Shown in pieces: positions 1-7,474 of a DNA stretch of 64,000 nt. Under the pieces are notes generated by a model. It searched no databases and was not told where the DNA came from. It was given only the letters and a program-made list of their open reading frames with translations. Numbering within the stretch: the stretch's first letter is position 1; each line of letters begins with the position of its first letter. This DNA is from an uncultured Candidatus Thioglobus sp. (GTDB lineage Bacteria > Pseudomonadota > Gammaproteobacteria > PS1 > Pseudothioglobaceae), in NCBI GenBank assembly GCA_905182815.1, contig CAJJCX010000001.1:124001-188000 (forward strand), in the 5' to 3' direction. The position numbers were made by a program, and so were the translations under genes.

Positions 1-467
1 GACATTGTCAATTTAAATATGTTGAGTCCGGAGCCCAATGAAACCAATGTTTCAGATATTGCGCCTGAAATTGAATAAGTTTTTAACATCAATAATTCAA
101 GAAAATTCTCAGACCAATCGGCGATCATACCAAGGACAGTAGGAGCTACTAATAATAGACGCTTGCTTTTAAAGAAATACACAATCCAAGAGCCAAACAT
201 CGCAGTACTAACAACGGCAAAAATTACGTCCCAAAACTTAAGGAATTGGCTATAGCAAAAAAGTTGAGCCTGGTCCCTTGCCTGAAAAAAACCTTGAACC
301 ATCTCTATATTATAATTAGCAAGACCAAGTGATTTTATCCCAATATCTATGCTGAAGCAGCTACTTAGAGGCACCCAAACAAATGATATGTACAAGATAA
401 ATACTAAAGTAAATCCTATAGCAAAATATAGATTTTTGTGATTCTTTGGATTAATTATTTTGTTCAT
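1..467 (-). CDS. Partial integral membrane protein, function unknown
   Basis: An open frame starts at an ATG whose first base is 467 and runs off the left edge without a stop, so the C-terminus is missing (about 155 residues visible). Three hydrophobic stretches are visible, near residues 13-33, 80-98 and 104-118, so it is probably a multi-pass inner-membrane protein. Between the first two lies a soluble segment with two Cys (CFSID and LFCYSQF). I recognise no domain. A weak AGGTAA precedes the start. Nothing in the neighbourhood suggests a role. Confidence 0.6.
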   Translation of the reverse strand, partial: MNKIINPKNHKNLYFAIGFTLVFILYISFVWVPLSSCFSIDIGIKSLGLANYNIEMVQGFFQARDQAQLFCYSQFLKFWDVIFAVVSTAMFGSWIVYFFKSKRLLLVAPTVLGMIADWSENFLELLMLKTYSISGAISETLVSLGSGLNIFKLTM

Positions 468-683
468 ATTCTTACCTATTAATGAGAATAGTTAATGTCA
501 GCGCTCAATCTGACTTAAGACAAATATACGCTATAACAATCTCAAATTTTTAATTTTTAGACACTATCAGAGGACATTAATCTGAGTAATCAACAATAAC
601 TTATTTCTCAAAAATTAAACTAAATTTTAAATTTAGTCCAAGTTGGCATATAATCCTATTTTTTTCTAGGAAAGACTTGAGTG

Positions 684-914
684 ATGCGATTTGCTAAATA
701 TGAACAACAGTTGAAGTGGCTAGCATTATTCCTAGGCATCCTCAGTACAATTGCAATTATCAATGACTTGTATCCTTACACAATGTTTATTGGACTTCCT
801 TTTTGCTTAATCTGGGTTTACTGTGCTTGGCTTCATACTGAAAAACAACTGAAATGGATTAATATAATCTTTACTGGGCTTTATACATACGGCATAGCTA
901 ATTATTATTTCTAG
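684..914 (+). CDS. Small hydrophobic membrane protein (76 aa), unknown
   Basis: A short frame encodes about three hydrophobic helices (near residues 10-27, 32-50 and 57-75) and little else, so it is probably an inner-membrane protein. An in-frame GTG lies at 681, but ATG at 684 sits 8 nt behind AGGAAAG, the better spacing. It stands alone: a hairpin at 923-955 separates it from the convergent oxidoreductase gene. No family recognised. Confidence 0.5.
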   Translation: MRFAKYEQQLKWLALFLGILSTIAIINDLYPYTMFIGLPFCLIWVYCAWLHTEKQLKWINIIFTGLYTYGIANYYF

Positions 915-922
915 CATTAACA

Positions 923-955
923 AATTTCCCCCTAGCTATAAGTTAGAGGGAAATT
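923..955. terminator. Bidirectional stem-loop between convergent genes
   Basis: Arms AATTTCCC (923-930) and GGGAAATT (948-955) pair perfectly, and the stem extends inward through CTA/TAG with one mismatch. It lies between the stop of the + strand small membrane protein (914) and the stop of the - strand oxidoreductase (977), where a shared terminator is expected. Confidence 0.6.
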
Positions 956-976
956 CGATTTTAACTGGGCTTAAAC

Positions 977-1984
977 TTATTCTACTATCTTCACAATAAC
1001 TTTCCCTTTGGCGCGGCCTGTTGATAGATACTCAAGCGCTTGGATGCTACTCTTAAAATCATACGTTTTGTCTATCACTGGCTTGATTGAGCCAGACTCA
1101 TATAATTGTGCTATCTTTTTCAGCTGAGTGCCACTCGATGACATGAATAGAAACCGATACATTGCGTTCATTTTTGCAGCCGCCTTGGTAACTTTTCTAG
1201 CTTGGAAAGCTAAAATTAAACGTACAAACTTGTTTAGGCCAAACTGTTTTGCAGTAATGCTATCAAGAGCTCCTGATATAGATACTACCCGACCACCATC
1301 TTTTAAAACTTTAAATGCATTAAGTGTGTGTTCGCCTCCTAAAGTATCAAACACAACATCAAACTTAGCACCTTCATCAAGGTAGTTGTGTTTGGTGTAA
1401 TCGATAACCTTATCTGCGCCTAAATCCTTCACCAATTTAACATTTTTAGTGCTTGTGGTAGAGGTCACATTTGCCCCTAGATGTTTTGCAAGTTGAATGG
1501 CAATAGTGCCAACTCCTCCAGATCCAGCGTGTATTAAAATATTTTCTCCAGAGGATAGTTTTGCCACATCTACAAGCGCCTGATATGAGGTAAGACCAGC
1601 CAAAGGTATACTGGCGGATTCATCAAAGCTAAGATTTGAAGGAATGAGGGCAGCGTCGTTGTCATTTGAAATCACATACTCTGCCATAGTTCCAACAAAG
1701 TCCTCTGCTATTCTTGAATATACTTTATCTCCAGCTTTGAAGTTTTTTACATTTTTCCCGACTTTTTCAACAATACCGCTGACATCTCTTCCAATGCCCT
1801 TAGGAAATTGTATCTTTCCCATAGCCTTAAAGTCACCTCTAAGAATCTTATAATCAATTGGATTAAAGCTCGCAGAATGAGTTTTAATAAGTATTTGATT
1901 TTTACCAAAATTAGGAATAGGAACTTCTTGCACCTTTAAGCTTGTGCCTGCATCGCCATATTTTGTCATCATTAGTGATTTCAT
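977..1984 (-). CDS. NADP-dependent MDR-family alcohol dehydrogenase / quinone oxidoreductase
   Basis: 335 residues, the normal size for zinc-independent medium-chain dehydrogenases/reductases. An N-terminal GroES-like domain carries a GRDVSG motif at 65-70, and a Rossmann segment AGSGGVGTIAIQLAKHLG lies at 153-170. No catalytic or structural zinc cysteine cluster is seen, so a quinone or enone reductase is more likely than a classical zinc alcohol dehydrogenase. It is transcribed away from an HxlR regulator across a 109-bp gap containing a palindrome, an arrangement in which the regulator commonly controls the oxidoreductase in response to reactive aldehydes or quinones. The natural substrate cannot be told from sequence. 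Confidence 0.85.
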   Translation of the reverse strand: MKSLMMTKYGDAGTSLKVQEVPIPNFGKNQILIKTHSASFNPIDYKILRGDFKAMGKIQFPKGIGRDVSGIVEKVGKNVKNFKAGDKVYSRIAEDFVGTMAEYVISNDNDAALIPSNLSFDESASIPLAGLTSYQALVDVAKLSSGENILIHAGSGGVGTIAIQLAKHLGANVTSTTSTKNVKLVKDLGADKVIDYTKHNYLDEGAKFDVVFDTLGGEHTLNAFKVLKDGGRVVSISGALDSITAKQFGLNKFVRLILAFQARKVTKAAAKMNAMYRFLFMSSSGTQLKKIAQLYESGSIKPVIDKTYDFKSSIQALEYLSTGRAKGKVIVKIVE

Positions 1985-2033
1985 TTTTTATACCCTTATG
2001 TGTTGAATAAATTGTAAGATAGGTATTTTAGTG

Positions 2034-2050
2034 GTATATTACAAATATAC
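2034..2050. promoter_or_regulatory. Palindrome in the oxidoreductase/HxlR divergent promoter
   Basis: GTATAT (2034-2039) and ATATAC (2045-2050) form a perfect inverted repeat with a 5-nt spacer, inside the 109-bp gap between the divergent MDR gene and HxlR regulator. Winged-helix dimers such as HxlR proteins bind inverted repeats of this kind, so this is the most likely operator. Binding is inference. Confidence 0.4.
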
Positions 2051-2093
2051 AAGTACACATATTTTTAATACTACTATATAAAATCATACTGAT

Positions 2094-2399
2094 ATGAGTA
2101 AAAATATAAATAATGAATCTCCTACAACCGTTGCTATCAAGTTAATTGGTGGCAAATGGAAGCTTTGTATTCTATGGCATTTATCACAAAAAAAAATGCG
2201 TTTTGGTGAACTTCAAAGATCAATTGGGGGTATTACTCAGCAAATGCTTTCTAAGCAATTGAAGGAGATGGCAGAAGACAATCTTGTTAATCGTAAGGTT
2301 TATGAGGTTATCCCTCCAAAAGTAGAGTACTCATTAACCTCTTATGGAAAGTCGGGTATTCCAGTACTTACAAATCTTTGTGAATGGGCGAATAAATAA
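2094..2399 (+). CDS. HxlR-family winged-helix transcriptional regulator
   Basis: 101 residues, typical of HxlR/MarR-like regulators. The segment IGGKWKLCILWHL (18-30) and the recognition part RFGELQRSIGGITQQMLSKQ followed by LKEMAEDNLVNRKVY match the family's winged helix, and the end has the usual LTSYG..L.PVL pattern (here ending LCEWANK). One Cys (residue 25, in KLCIL) lies in the region used for redox or electrophile sensing in some HxlR proteins. It is divergent from the MDR oxidoreductase, its likely target. A hairpin follows the gene at 2464-2486. Confidence 0.88.
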   Translation: MSKNINNESPTTVAIKLIGGKWKLCILWHLSQKKMRFGELQRSIGGITQQMLSKQLKEMAEDNLVNRKVYEVIPPKVEYSLTSYGKSGIPVLTNLCEWANK

Positions 2400-2463
2400 C
2401 CCATCTAAAAGGTCTAGGCTTTAGTGACGATAATTTGGTTTGTGCTGATTTAGGCAGCAATAA

Positions 2464-2486
2464 CCTTCCTTAATAAATAAGGAAGG
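2464..2486. terminator. Stem-loop between convergent HxlR and DoxX genes
   Basis: CCTTCCTTA (464-472 of the 2-kb block) pairs with TAAGGAAGG around a 5-nt AT loop, 9 perfect base pairs. It separates the convergent genes ending at 2399 (+) and 2504 (-). No long T-run follows on either strand, so termination strength is uncertain. Confidence 0.5.
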
Positions 2487-2503
2487 CTAATAAAAAAATT
2501 AAA

Positions 2504-2869
2504 TTAACTCTTTATAGAGGCGCCTAACTGATCTCTATAAAAATAAAGAATATAGGCAGCTAAAACCCCAAGCACGACAGGCGCAAATGCTCCAGGCATG
2601 CTTAACGCAATGTGAGTAATGAAACCTCCTATCATGGTGCATACAAGAAGTGCCGCTCCAAAAACTTGTTTATTTGGTAGCCATATCAATACAACTGCAG
2701 TAACTTCGATTAAACCTGTTACATACCTGAACCATTGACCCCACCCGATCATCTCATACATACCAACCATTTGCGCATCGCCCATAATTTTAAACGCGCC
2801 TGCACTTAAAAAGGCCAGCGACAAAAGAATTTTTACAAGCGGTATTAAATATTTATTTAATTTATTCAT
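2504..2869 (-). CDS. DoxX-family inner-membrane protein
   Basis: 121 residues forming four hydrophobic helices with the DoxX-like pattern: LAFLSAGAFKIMG near the N-terminus, then GMYEMIGWGQWFRYVTGLIEV, a central hydrophobic pair, and YILYFYRDQLG at the end. DoxX-like proteins are small membrane proteins linked to quinone or thiol redox metabolism, mostly without a defined reaction. It is the last of three co-directed genes (3405 to 2504 on the - strand) divergent from a LysR regulator, so it probably belongs to that regulator's operon. Confidence 0.75.
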   Translation of the reverse strand: MNKLNKYLIPLVKILLSLAFLSAGAFKIMGDAQMVGMYEMIGWGQWFRYVTGLIEVTAVVLIWLPNKQVFGAALLVCTMIGGFITHIALSMPGAFAPVVLGVLAAYILYFYRDQLGASIKS

Positions 2870-2937
2870 AATTTACTCCTATGATTTATAGAAAAAACTC
2901 TCTAAAAAGAGAGCCGTGTTATTTTTGATTAGTGCCT

Positions 2938-3201
2938 TTATTCAACCAGTGATGTGATTTTTAACGAAGCGTGATTAACGCCAGCATTCTTTCTACTTTC
3001 AATCATATTAGGCTCTTTTAATTGCTTATCCTCGATTGAATTCATTTCGACAACTGTATATACATTACTTTCGTTGCCCTTTTCATGACCATAGGCTAAA
3101 ACTTTAACGTTATTTTTTTGTCTCGTAGCCTCATTAGATTCGAATGCTTTCTTCCAGATCTCGTAACCCTTAGTCACTTCAAAGTTTGATATTACTTTCA
3201 T
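2938..3201 (-). CDS. Small alpha/beta-barrel-like protein (87 aa)
   Basis: An 87-residue protein beginning MKVISNFEV with a later EIWKKAFESNEATRQKNNVK segment. The alternating strand-helix pattern and size recall dimeric ferredoxin-like barrel proteins (the ABM/DUF3764 type), but this is resemblance by eye, not a domain hit. It sits 68 nt downstream of a 49-residue cysteine protein and 68 nt upstream of the DoxX gene, all on the - strand, so the three are probably one transcript. Confidence 0.6.
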   Translation of the reverse strand: MKVISNFEVTKGYEIWKKAFESNEATRQKNNVKVLAYGHEKGNESNVYTVVEMNSIEDKQLKEPNMIESRKNAGVNHASLKITSLVE

Positions 3202-3255
3202 ATATCCCCTAATTTTTTATTAATAGCCCTCAAAAGAGGGCTACGCTATATTTAC

Positions 3256-3405
3256 TTACTTTGAGTCACCAAACATCGCCTCTTTGTCAGCATCAGTTTT
3301 TGCCTCATATTGCTCTGGCGTTAGCTCATGCCAACCAATACAATCTCCAGTTGGTGATCTACCGCATCCACACGTACCATTTTCTTTTTTAACGTTATCC
3401 ATCAT
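3256..3405 (-). CDS. 49-residue cysteine-motif mini-protein
   Basis: A short frame with a good ribosome binding site (AAAGGA, 5 nt before tandem ATGs at 3405 and 3402). The product begins MMDNVKKENGTCGCGRSPTG, followed by DCIGWHELTPEQYEAKTDAD. It has a CGCGRSPTGxCxGWHxL arrangement with three Cys and one His that could bind a metal. I believe similar short CGCGRSxTGxCxGWH proteins occur in other marine bacteria but cannot name a family. It is the first gene of the operon divergent from LysR. Confidence 0.65.
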   Translation of the reverse strand: MMDNVKKENGTCGCGRSPTGDCIGWHELTPEQYEAKTDADKEAMFGDSK

Positions 3406-3526
3406 TTTTTCCTTTAATGTTATAAAAACCAGATTGTGATTATCAGTTCTGGCGGACTAACTAAAGAAGATGCCTGCGCGCATAAATAGCATCTAATCGT
3501 GTCAATTCTTTATTTACTTATTATTT

Positions 3527-3589
3527 ATTGTTTCTAATAAATAAACAATATAGTAAAATATTAAAACAATGTTTTTATATGTAAACAAT
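3527..3589. promoter_or_regulatory. Phased AAACAAT repeats in the LysR divergent promoter
   Basis: AAACAAT occurs at 3543, 3564 and 3583, spaced 21 and 19 nt (about two helical turns), with an inverted copy ATTGTTT at 3527-3533. The 8-bp arms TATTGTTT and AAACAATA form a perfect inverted repeat across a 9-nt spacer. The array lies 11-73 nt before the LysR start, in the gap shared with the divergent operon, as expected for a LysR-type tetramer binding several half-sites on one DNA face. Confidence 0.5.
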
Positions 3590-3599
3590 AAAATAGGCT

Positions 3600-4497
3600 A
3601 TGGATTTAAATAAACTACTAATTTTTGCAAGAATAGTGGAGCATAAAAGCTTCACTAAAGCTGCGCAGTCATCTAGGTATGGATAAATCCACTATCAGCA
3701 CAAAACTCTCACAGTTAGAAAGTCATCTAGGTGTTCGGTTATTAAATAGAAGCACTCGAACGATTACACTGACTGAGTCTGGTGCAAAATACTATGAATA
3801 TTGCAAGCAGGTAGTTGAAATAGCAGAGGAGGCTGATAGATTTTCATCGTCTTTGGGGGTTGAGGTGTCAGGCGCTCTTCGAATTTCAGCTACAAATACT
3901 TTTTCTCAAACATTAATCGAGTCAGCAATAAAACCATTTATGGATACACACTCAAAGATTAGTGTTGAATTGGTTATTGAAAATCGAACCACTGACTTTT
4001 ATAAAGATAACATTGATGTAGCATTGAGATTGGCAATTGGACCTTTACAAGACTCATCTTTAATTGCAATAAAAATTTTTACTGGAGATATTGGACTTTA
4101 TTGCTCCCCATCCTTTATAAAAGAGAATGGAATAATTCATAATTTCGATCAAATTGATCACGCAAATATGCTTGATCTTAATGTGCCTGGAAGACCTAAA
4201 ATAACAGTTTCAAAGAATGGTATTTCACACACAATTCCCAATAAAAATAATCGGTTTAAAGTAAACGATGGACAGGTTATTAAGGAGGCTGCTATTGCCG
4301 GTATTGGTATTTGTTTTTTACCAAAAAATAGCGCATCTAACGCAGTAAAAAATAAAGAACTTGTGGAGATTTTTTCAGACTGGAAAATTGAGCCAGTCTC
4401 GGTTTATGCGGTCTATGCAAGTAGAGAGTGGATGCCTGAAAAACTCCGCGTATTTTTAAAATACTTAAAAGAACTTGATCAAAATTTATTGAAATAA
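3600..4497 (+). CDS. LysR-family transcriptional regulator (frameshifted)
   Basis: The true start is ATG 3600: MDLNKLLIFARIVEHKSF begins a normal LysR helix-turn-helix domain. The frame breaks near 3670-3680 and resumes one base later at MDKSTISTKLSQLESHLGVR, completing the HTH. Removing one base restores a continuous protein of about 298 residues, the normal LysR size. The effector domain follows (GALRISATNTFSQTLI; end part VYAVYASREWMPEKLRVFL), of the DhmR/AaeR-like group. It is divergent from the cysteine mini-protein/DoxX operon, with repeated AAACAAT elements between them. The shift is probably a sequencing insertion, but real inactivation cannot be excluded. Confidence 0.85.
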
Positions 4498-4531
4498 TTA
4501 GCTCTCATTAAATCAATTATTTCAATAAATT

Positions 4532-4675
4532 ATGAAAAAAACACTCCTACTTCTACTCTCACTATTCTTTCTTAATTCTCCTGCAGTTTTTGCAGACCAT
4601 TTTGCAAATTTCCAAGTTGTAGATATAAGACTTGGGGATAGTTTGCTAGAATTTGGAGTTATTGATGCGCCTTAA
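4532..4675 (+). CDS. Short secreted peptide frame (47 aa), possibly a gene remnant
   Basis: The frame begins MKKTLLLLLSLFFLNSPAVF followed by ADHFANFQVVD, a textbook Sec signal peptide with AFA-type cleavage near residue 21 and then only about 26 mature residues. It overlaps the start of the EamA gene by 11 nt. No clear Shine-Dalgarno precedes it. Mature secreted proteins are rarely this short, so it may be the 5' remnant of a gene cut off when the exporter gene was placed here. No family recognised. Confidence 0.4.
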   Translation: MKKTLLLLLSLFFLNSPAVFADHFANFQVVDIRLGDSLLEFGVIDAP

Positions 4676-5549
4676 CAGCAATATGAAAGGCGCTGCTCTG
4701 ATGACGGCCTGTGTATCTGCATATGTTATCAATGATGCTTTTATGAAACTTCTATTTTCTGAGATTGCTTTATTTCAGGCAGTATTTCTACGAAGTATAA
4801 TTACTGTTCCACCAATTTTGATCATGGTGTGGATCACCAAAGTGGCGATACGCAATCTTTCAAAACAGGATAAGCGTCTCATATTGGTGCGTGTGGGTGC
4901 TGAGATTTTTATAACAATCACTTTCCTGACAGCCCTCAAGCATATGCCGTTAGCCAATGTCACCGCAATTTTACAGGCTTTACCGCTTGCTATAACAATG
5001 GCTGCCGCACTTTTCCTTGCAGAACCTGTTGGGTGGCGACGCTGGAGTGCCATACTTGTTGGCTTTGTTGGTGTTCTAATTGTTGTCCGGCCCGGTCTGG
5101 AAGGTTTTAATATTTATTCGCTTTCAGCTTTTATGGCGATTATTTTTCTTACTGTAAGAGAAATTTCCACCCGTAAACTAACAAGCGAAGTCCCGACCAT
5201 CACCGTGGTTCTATCAACGGCTGTTGGCAGTGCCTTGTTTGCTGGAATTATGATGATTGGTTCAGAGTGGGATACTGTTAGCGCAGTGTCATGGTTGCTC
5301 ATTCTTGGTGCGGCTGTTGCCATTTTGATCGCTACTTTATTGAGTGTCATGGCTATGCGAATTGGCGACATTGGCTTCGTTTCTCCTTTTCGGTATACCT
5401 CTATGCTTGGAGCGATTGGGTTGGGTATTTTGATGTTTGGCGATTGGCCTGACCAACCGACTTTAGTTGGAACCCTTATTATAGTCAGTACAGGCATTTA
5501 TACTTTTCATCGAGAACAAAAGGTTAGTAGAAAAGCAACAACACAATAA
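4665..5549 (+). CDS. EamA/DMT-superfamily transporter
   Basis: 294 residues with about ten hydrophobic helices in two EamA repeats, the usual drug/metabolite transporter size. An internal repeat end reads AEPVGWRRWSAILVGFVGV, typical of EamA domains. Of several possible starts, ATG 4665 has GGAG six nt upstream. The upstream TTG 4653 does not. By eye the gene is richer in G+C than its neighbours and resembles alphaproteobacterial DMT proteins, which suggests horizontal acquisition. Such proteins usually export amino acids or metabolites; the substrate is unknown. Confidence 0.82.
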   Translation: MRLNSNMKGAALMTACVSAYVINDAFMKLLFSEIALFQAVFLRSIITVPPILIMVWITKVAIRNLSKQDKRLILVRVGAEIFITITFLTALKHMPLANVTAILQALPLAITMAAALFLAEPVGWRRWSAILVGFVGVLIVVRPGLEGFNIYSLSAFMAIIFLTVREISTRKLTSEVPTITVVLSTAVGSALFAGIMMIGSEWDTVSAVSWLLILGAAVAILIATLLSVMAMRIGDIGFVSPFRYTSMLGAIGLGILMFGDWPDQPTLVGTLIIVSTGIYTFHREQKVSRKATTQ

Positions 5550-5614
5550 ATTGCTTTCCAGGTTTTGAAATATAAAAGAATATCACGTAATGAAACTGTT
5601 AAAATAGTTAGTAG

Positions 5615-5638
5615 TTAACATCCAAAGTTGGTTGTTAA
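5615..5638. promoter_or_regulatory. Imperfect palindrome upstream of glnK
   Basis: TTAACATCCAA (5615-5625) and TTGGTTGTTAA (5628-5638) are inverted copies with one mismatch and a 2-nt centre. As DNA this suits a dimeric regulator, and as RNA it would form a hairpin in the glnK leader. It does not match the NtrC consensus. Function unknown. Confidence 0.4.
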
Positions 5639-5721
5639 GCAAGAACAATGACGTTTATTTGGGTTTATTCCTAGGTAAGCGTTTTTTTTCGTCAGCTTAA
5701 AGTTGAGTTGAACTGGTATAG

Positions 5722-5758
5722 AAGCCCACTTTCTTTTTTTAAGGAAGTGGGCTTTTTT
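5722..5758 (+). terminator. Intrinsic terminator-like hairpin just before glnK
   Basis: AAGCCCACTT (5722-5731) pairs with AAGTGGGCTT (5745-5754), a perfect 10-bp GC-containing stem running straight into a T-run (5753-5758). It ends only about 24 nt before the glnK ATG. It could end a small RNA made from 5580-5760, or attenuate glnK-amtB. It lies about 170 nt past the EamA stop, far for a simple terminator of that gene. Confidence 0.7.
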
Positions 5759-5782
5759 GATTTTATTATATGGAGTATTAAT

Positions 5783-6127
5783 ATGAAAATGGTAACAGCG
5801 ATTATTCAGCCAAAGCGATTAAGTGACGTAAGAGAAGCTCTTTCTGAGATAGAAGTAACTGGAATTACTGCAACTGAAGTTAAAGGTTTTGGTAGACAAA
5901 AAGGGCACACTGAGCTCTATCGAGGAGCAGAGTTTGTGGTTGAATTTTTACCCAAAGTAAAACTAGAGATTGCCATCACTGATGAGCAGCTCGAGCAGGT
6001 CATTGAGACCATCATTAAAGCATGCAAGATCAATGGTGGGAAGATTGGCGACGGTAAAATTTTTGTATCAAGTCTAGAGCAGGTCATCCGTATCCGTACG
6101 GGCGAAACTGGTCCTGAAGCGGTATAG
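5783..6127 (+). CDS. glnK: PII signal-transduction protein GlnK, lacking the uridylylated tyrosine
   Basis: A 114-residue PII trimer subunit that binds ATP/ADP and 2-oxoglutarate and gates the ammonium channel. ATG 5783 (MKMVTAIIQP) follows GGAG by 7 nt; longer upstream frames run through the terminator hairpin and are rejected. The body VKGFGRQKGHTELYRGAEF aligns without gaps to E. coli GlnK, and the nucleotide-binding GKIGDGKIFV and C-terminal RIRTGE are intact. The T-loop has Phe at position 51 where Tyr51 is uridylylated by GlnD in enteric PII, and Ala at 49 where cyanobacteria phosphorylate Ser. It is probably read only through ligands. amtB follows 12 nt later, the classical glnK-amtB pair. 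Confidence 0.95.
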   Translation: MKMVTAIIQPKRLSDVREALSEIEVTGITATEVKGFGRQKGHTELYRGAEFVVEFLPKVKLEIAITDEQLEQVIETIIKACKINGGKIGDGKIFVSSLEQVIRIRTGETGPEAV

Positions 6128-6139
6128 GGGGAGGTAGCT

Positions 6140-7354
6140 ATGGAAAATCAAATATTAGAATTACAATATGCTATGGATACTTTTTATTTTTTAGTAATGG
6201 GTGCTCTAGTCATGTGGATGGCTGCGGGTTTCTCAATGCTTGAGGCTGGCCTGGTTAGGAGTAAAAATACAGCAGAGATCTTAACTAAGAATATTGGTTT
6301 ATTTGCTATTGCATGTACGATGTACATGGTTTATGGCTATGACGTAATGTATGGCGGTGATGCATTCTTATCAGGGATTAGCGGGCAAGGTGAGTCCTAC
6401 TCAAACGCAGCAGATTTTTACTTTCAAGTAGTGTTTGTTGCAACCTCAATGTCAATCGTCTCTGGAGCAGTGGCAGAGAGAATGAAGCTGTTTGCTTTCT
6501 TTGCTTTTGCAGTAATTTTTACAACAGTCATCTATCCATTAGAAGGTTCATGGACATGGGGCGGAGCAAGCGTTTTCGGTCTATATTCATTAAGTGACTT
6601 TGGATTTTACGACTTTGCCGGTTCTGGAATTGTACATATGGCAGGCGCTTCAGCAGCACTTGCAGGCGTTCTATTGCTTGGGGCGAGAAAAGGTAAGTAT
6701 GACAAAGACGGAAAATCAATGCCAATTTTAGGTGCAAACCTACCTTTAGCAACTCTTGGAACATTTATTTTATGGATGGGTTGGTTTGGCTTTAATGGTG
6801 GCTCGGTATTAGCAATGGCTAGTAAAGAGAGTGCAGATGCAGTTGCAATGGTATTTGTTAATACTAATGCAGCAGCAGCTGGCGGAGTAATTGCAGCGCT
6901 TCTTTTTGCTAAAGTTTGGTTTGGTAAGGCAGACTTAACAATGACACTAAATGGAGCTTTGGCAGGGCTTGTAGCAATTACTGCTGGTCCAGATACGCCA
7001 AGCGTTTTAGTGGCAACACTCATTGGAGCTGGTGGTGGAGTAATAGTCGTCTTGTCAATTGTCTGGTTTGATCGAAAACTCAGAATTGATGATCCAGTTG
7101 GTGCAATTTCAGTTCATGGAGTTGTTGGGTTGTTTGGTCTATTAGTAGTTCCACTTACTAATAATGATGCGACATTTTCTGGACAGTTGATTGGAGCACT
7201 AACCATTTTTGCCTGGGTATTTATCTCCTCTGGAATTCTTTGGTATGTTCTTAAGTCTATTATTGGAATTCGTATTAGTAAAGAAGATGAAGATGAGGGC
7301 GCTGATATTTCTGAGTGCGGCTTAGAGGCGTACCCAGAGTTTGTAACTAAGTAG
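6140..7354 (+). CDS. amtB: Ammonium channel/transporter AmtB
   Basis: 404 residues with about 11 transmembrane helices, the core size of Amt proteins. Family signatures are clear: FSMLEAGLVRSKN in TM1, SGAVAERMKLFAFF, and the pore twin histidines in GIVHMAGASAALAG and SVHGVVGLFG. The C-terminal tail (RISKEDEDEGADISECG, then LEAYPEF) matches the conserved cytoplasmic region that contacts GlnK. The gene is 12 nt behind glnK with SD GGGGGAGG, so the two are co-transcribed and PII probably blocks the channel when nitrogen is plentiful. A stem-loop follows at 7372-7397. Confidence 0.95.
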   Translation: MENQILELQYAMDTFYFLVMGALVMWMAAGFSMLEAGLVRSKNTAEILTKNIGLFAIACTMYMVYGYDVMYGGDAFLSGISGQGESYSNAADFYFQVVFVATSMSIVSGAVAERMKLFAFFAFAVIFTTVIYPLEGSWTWGGASVFGLYSLSDFGFYDFAGSGIVHMAGASAALAGVLLLGARKGKYDKDGKSMPILGANLPLATLGTFILWMGWFGFNGGSVLAMASKESADAVAMVFVNTNAAAAGGVIAALLFAKVWFGKADLTMTLNGALAGLVAITAGPDTPSVLVATLIGAGGGVIVVLSIVWFDRKLRIDDPVGAISVHGVVGLFGLLVVPLTNNDATFSGQLIGALTIFAWVFISSGILWYVLKSIIGIRISKEDEDEGADISECGLEAYPEFVTK

Positions 7355-7371
7355 AGGAGTTTTAAAAACTT

Positions 7372-7397
7372 GCCAGTGGATTTTTTTGTCCACTGGC
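7372..7397. terminator. Strong stem-loop after amtB
   Basis: GCCAGTGGA (7372-7380) and TCCACTGGC (7389-7397) form nine perfect pairs around a TTTTTTTG loop. No T-run follows on the + strand, so it may stabilise the glnK-amtB mRNA end as much as terminate it. On the - strand a short T-run follows. Confidence 0.55.
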
Positions 7398-7474
7398 TAA
7401 CCGCCACGCAAGATTGATAATATTAAAGCGCTCTAGTACAATGACGCTATATTATTTTTACATCTTAATTAGAC

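Noticed and set aside
4775-5497. Two long antisense frames opposite the EamA gene
   Set aside because: They lie entirely within a well-supported transporter gene and read as low-complexity shadow proteins.
5708-5782. N-terminal extension of GlnK from an upstream TTG
   Set aside because: It would translate through the terminator hairpin; ATG 5783 has a good SD and gives the normal PII length.
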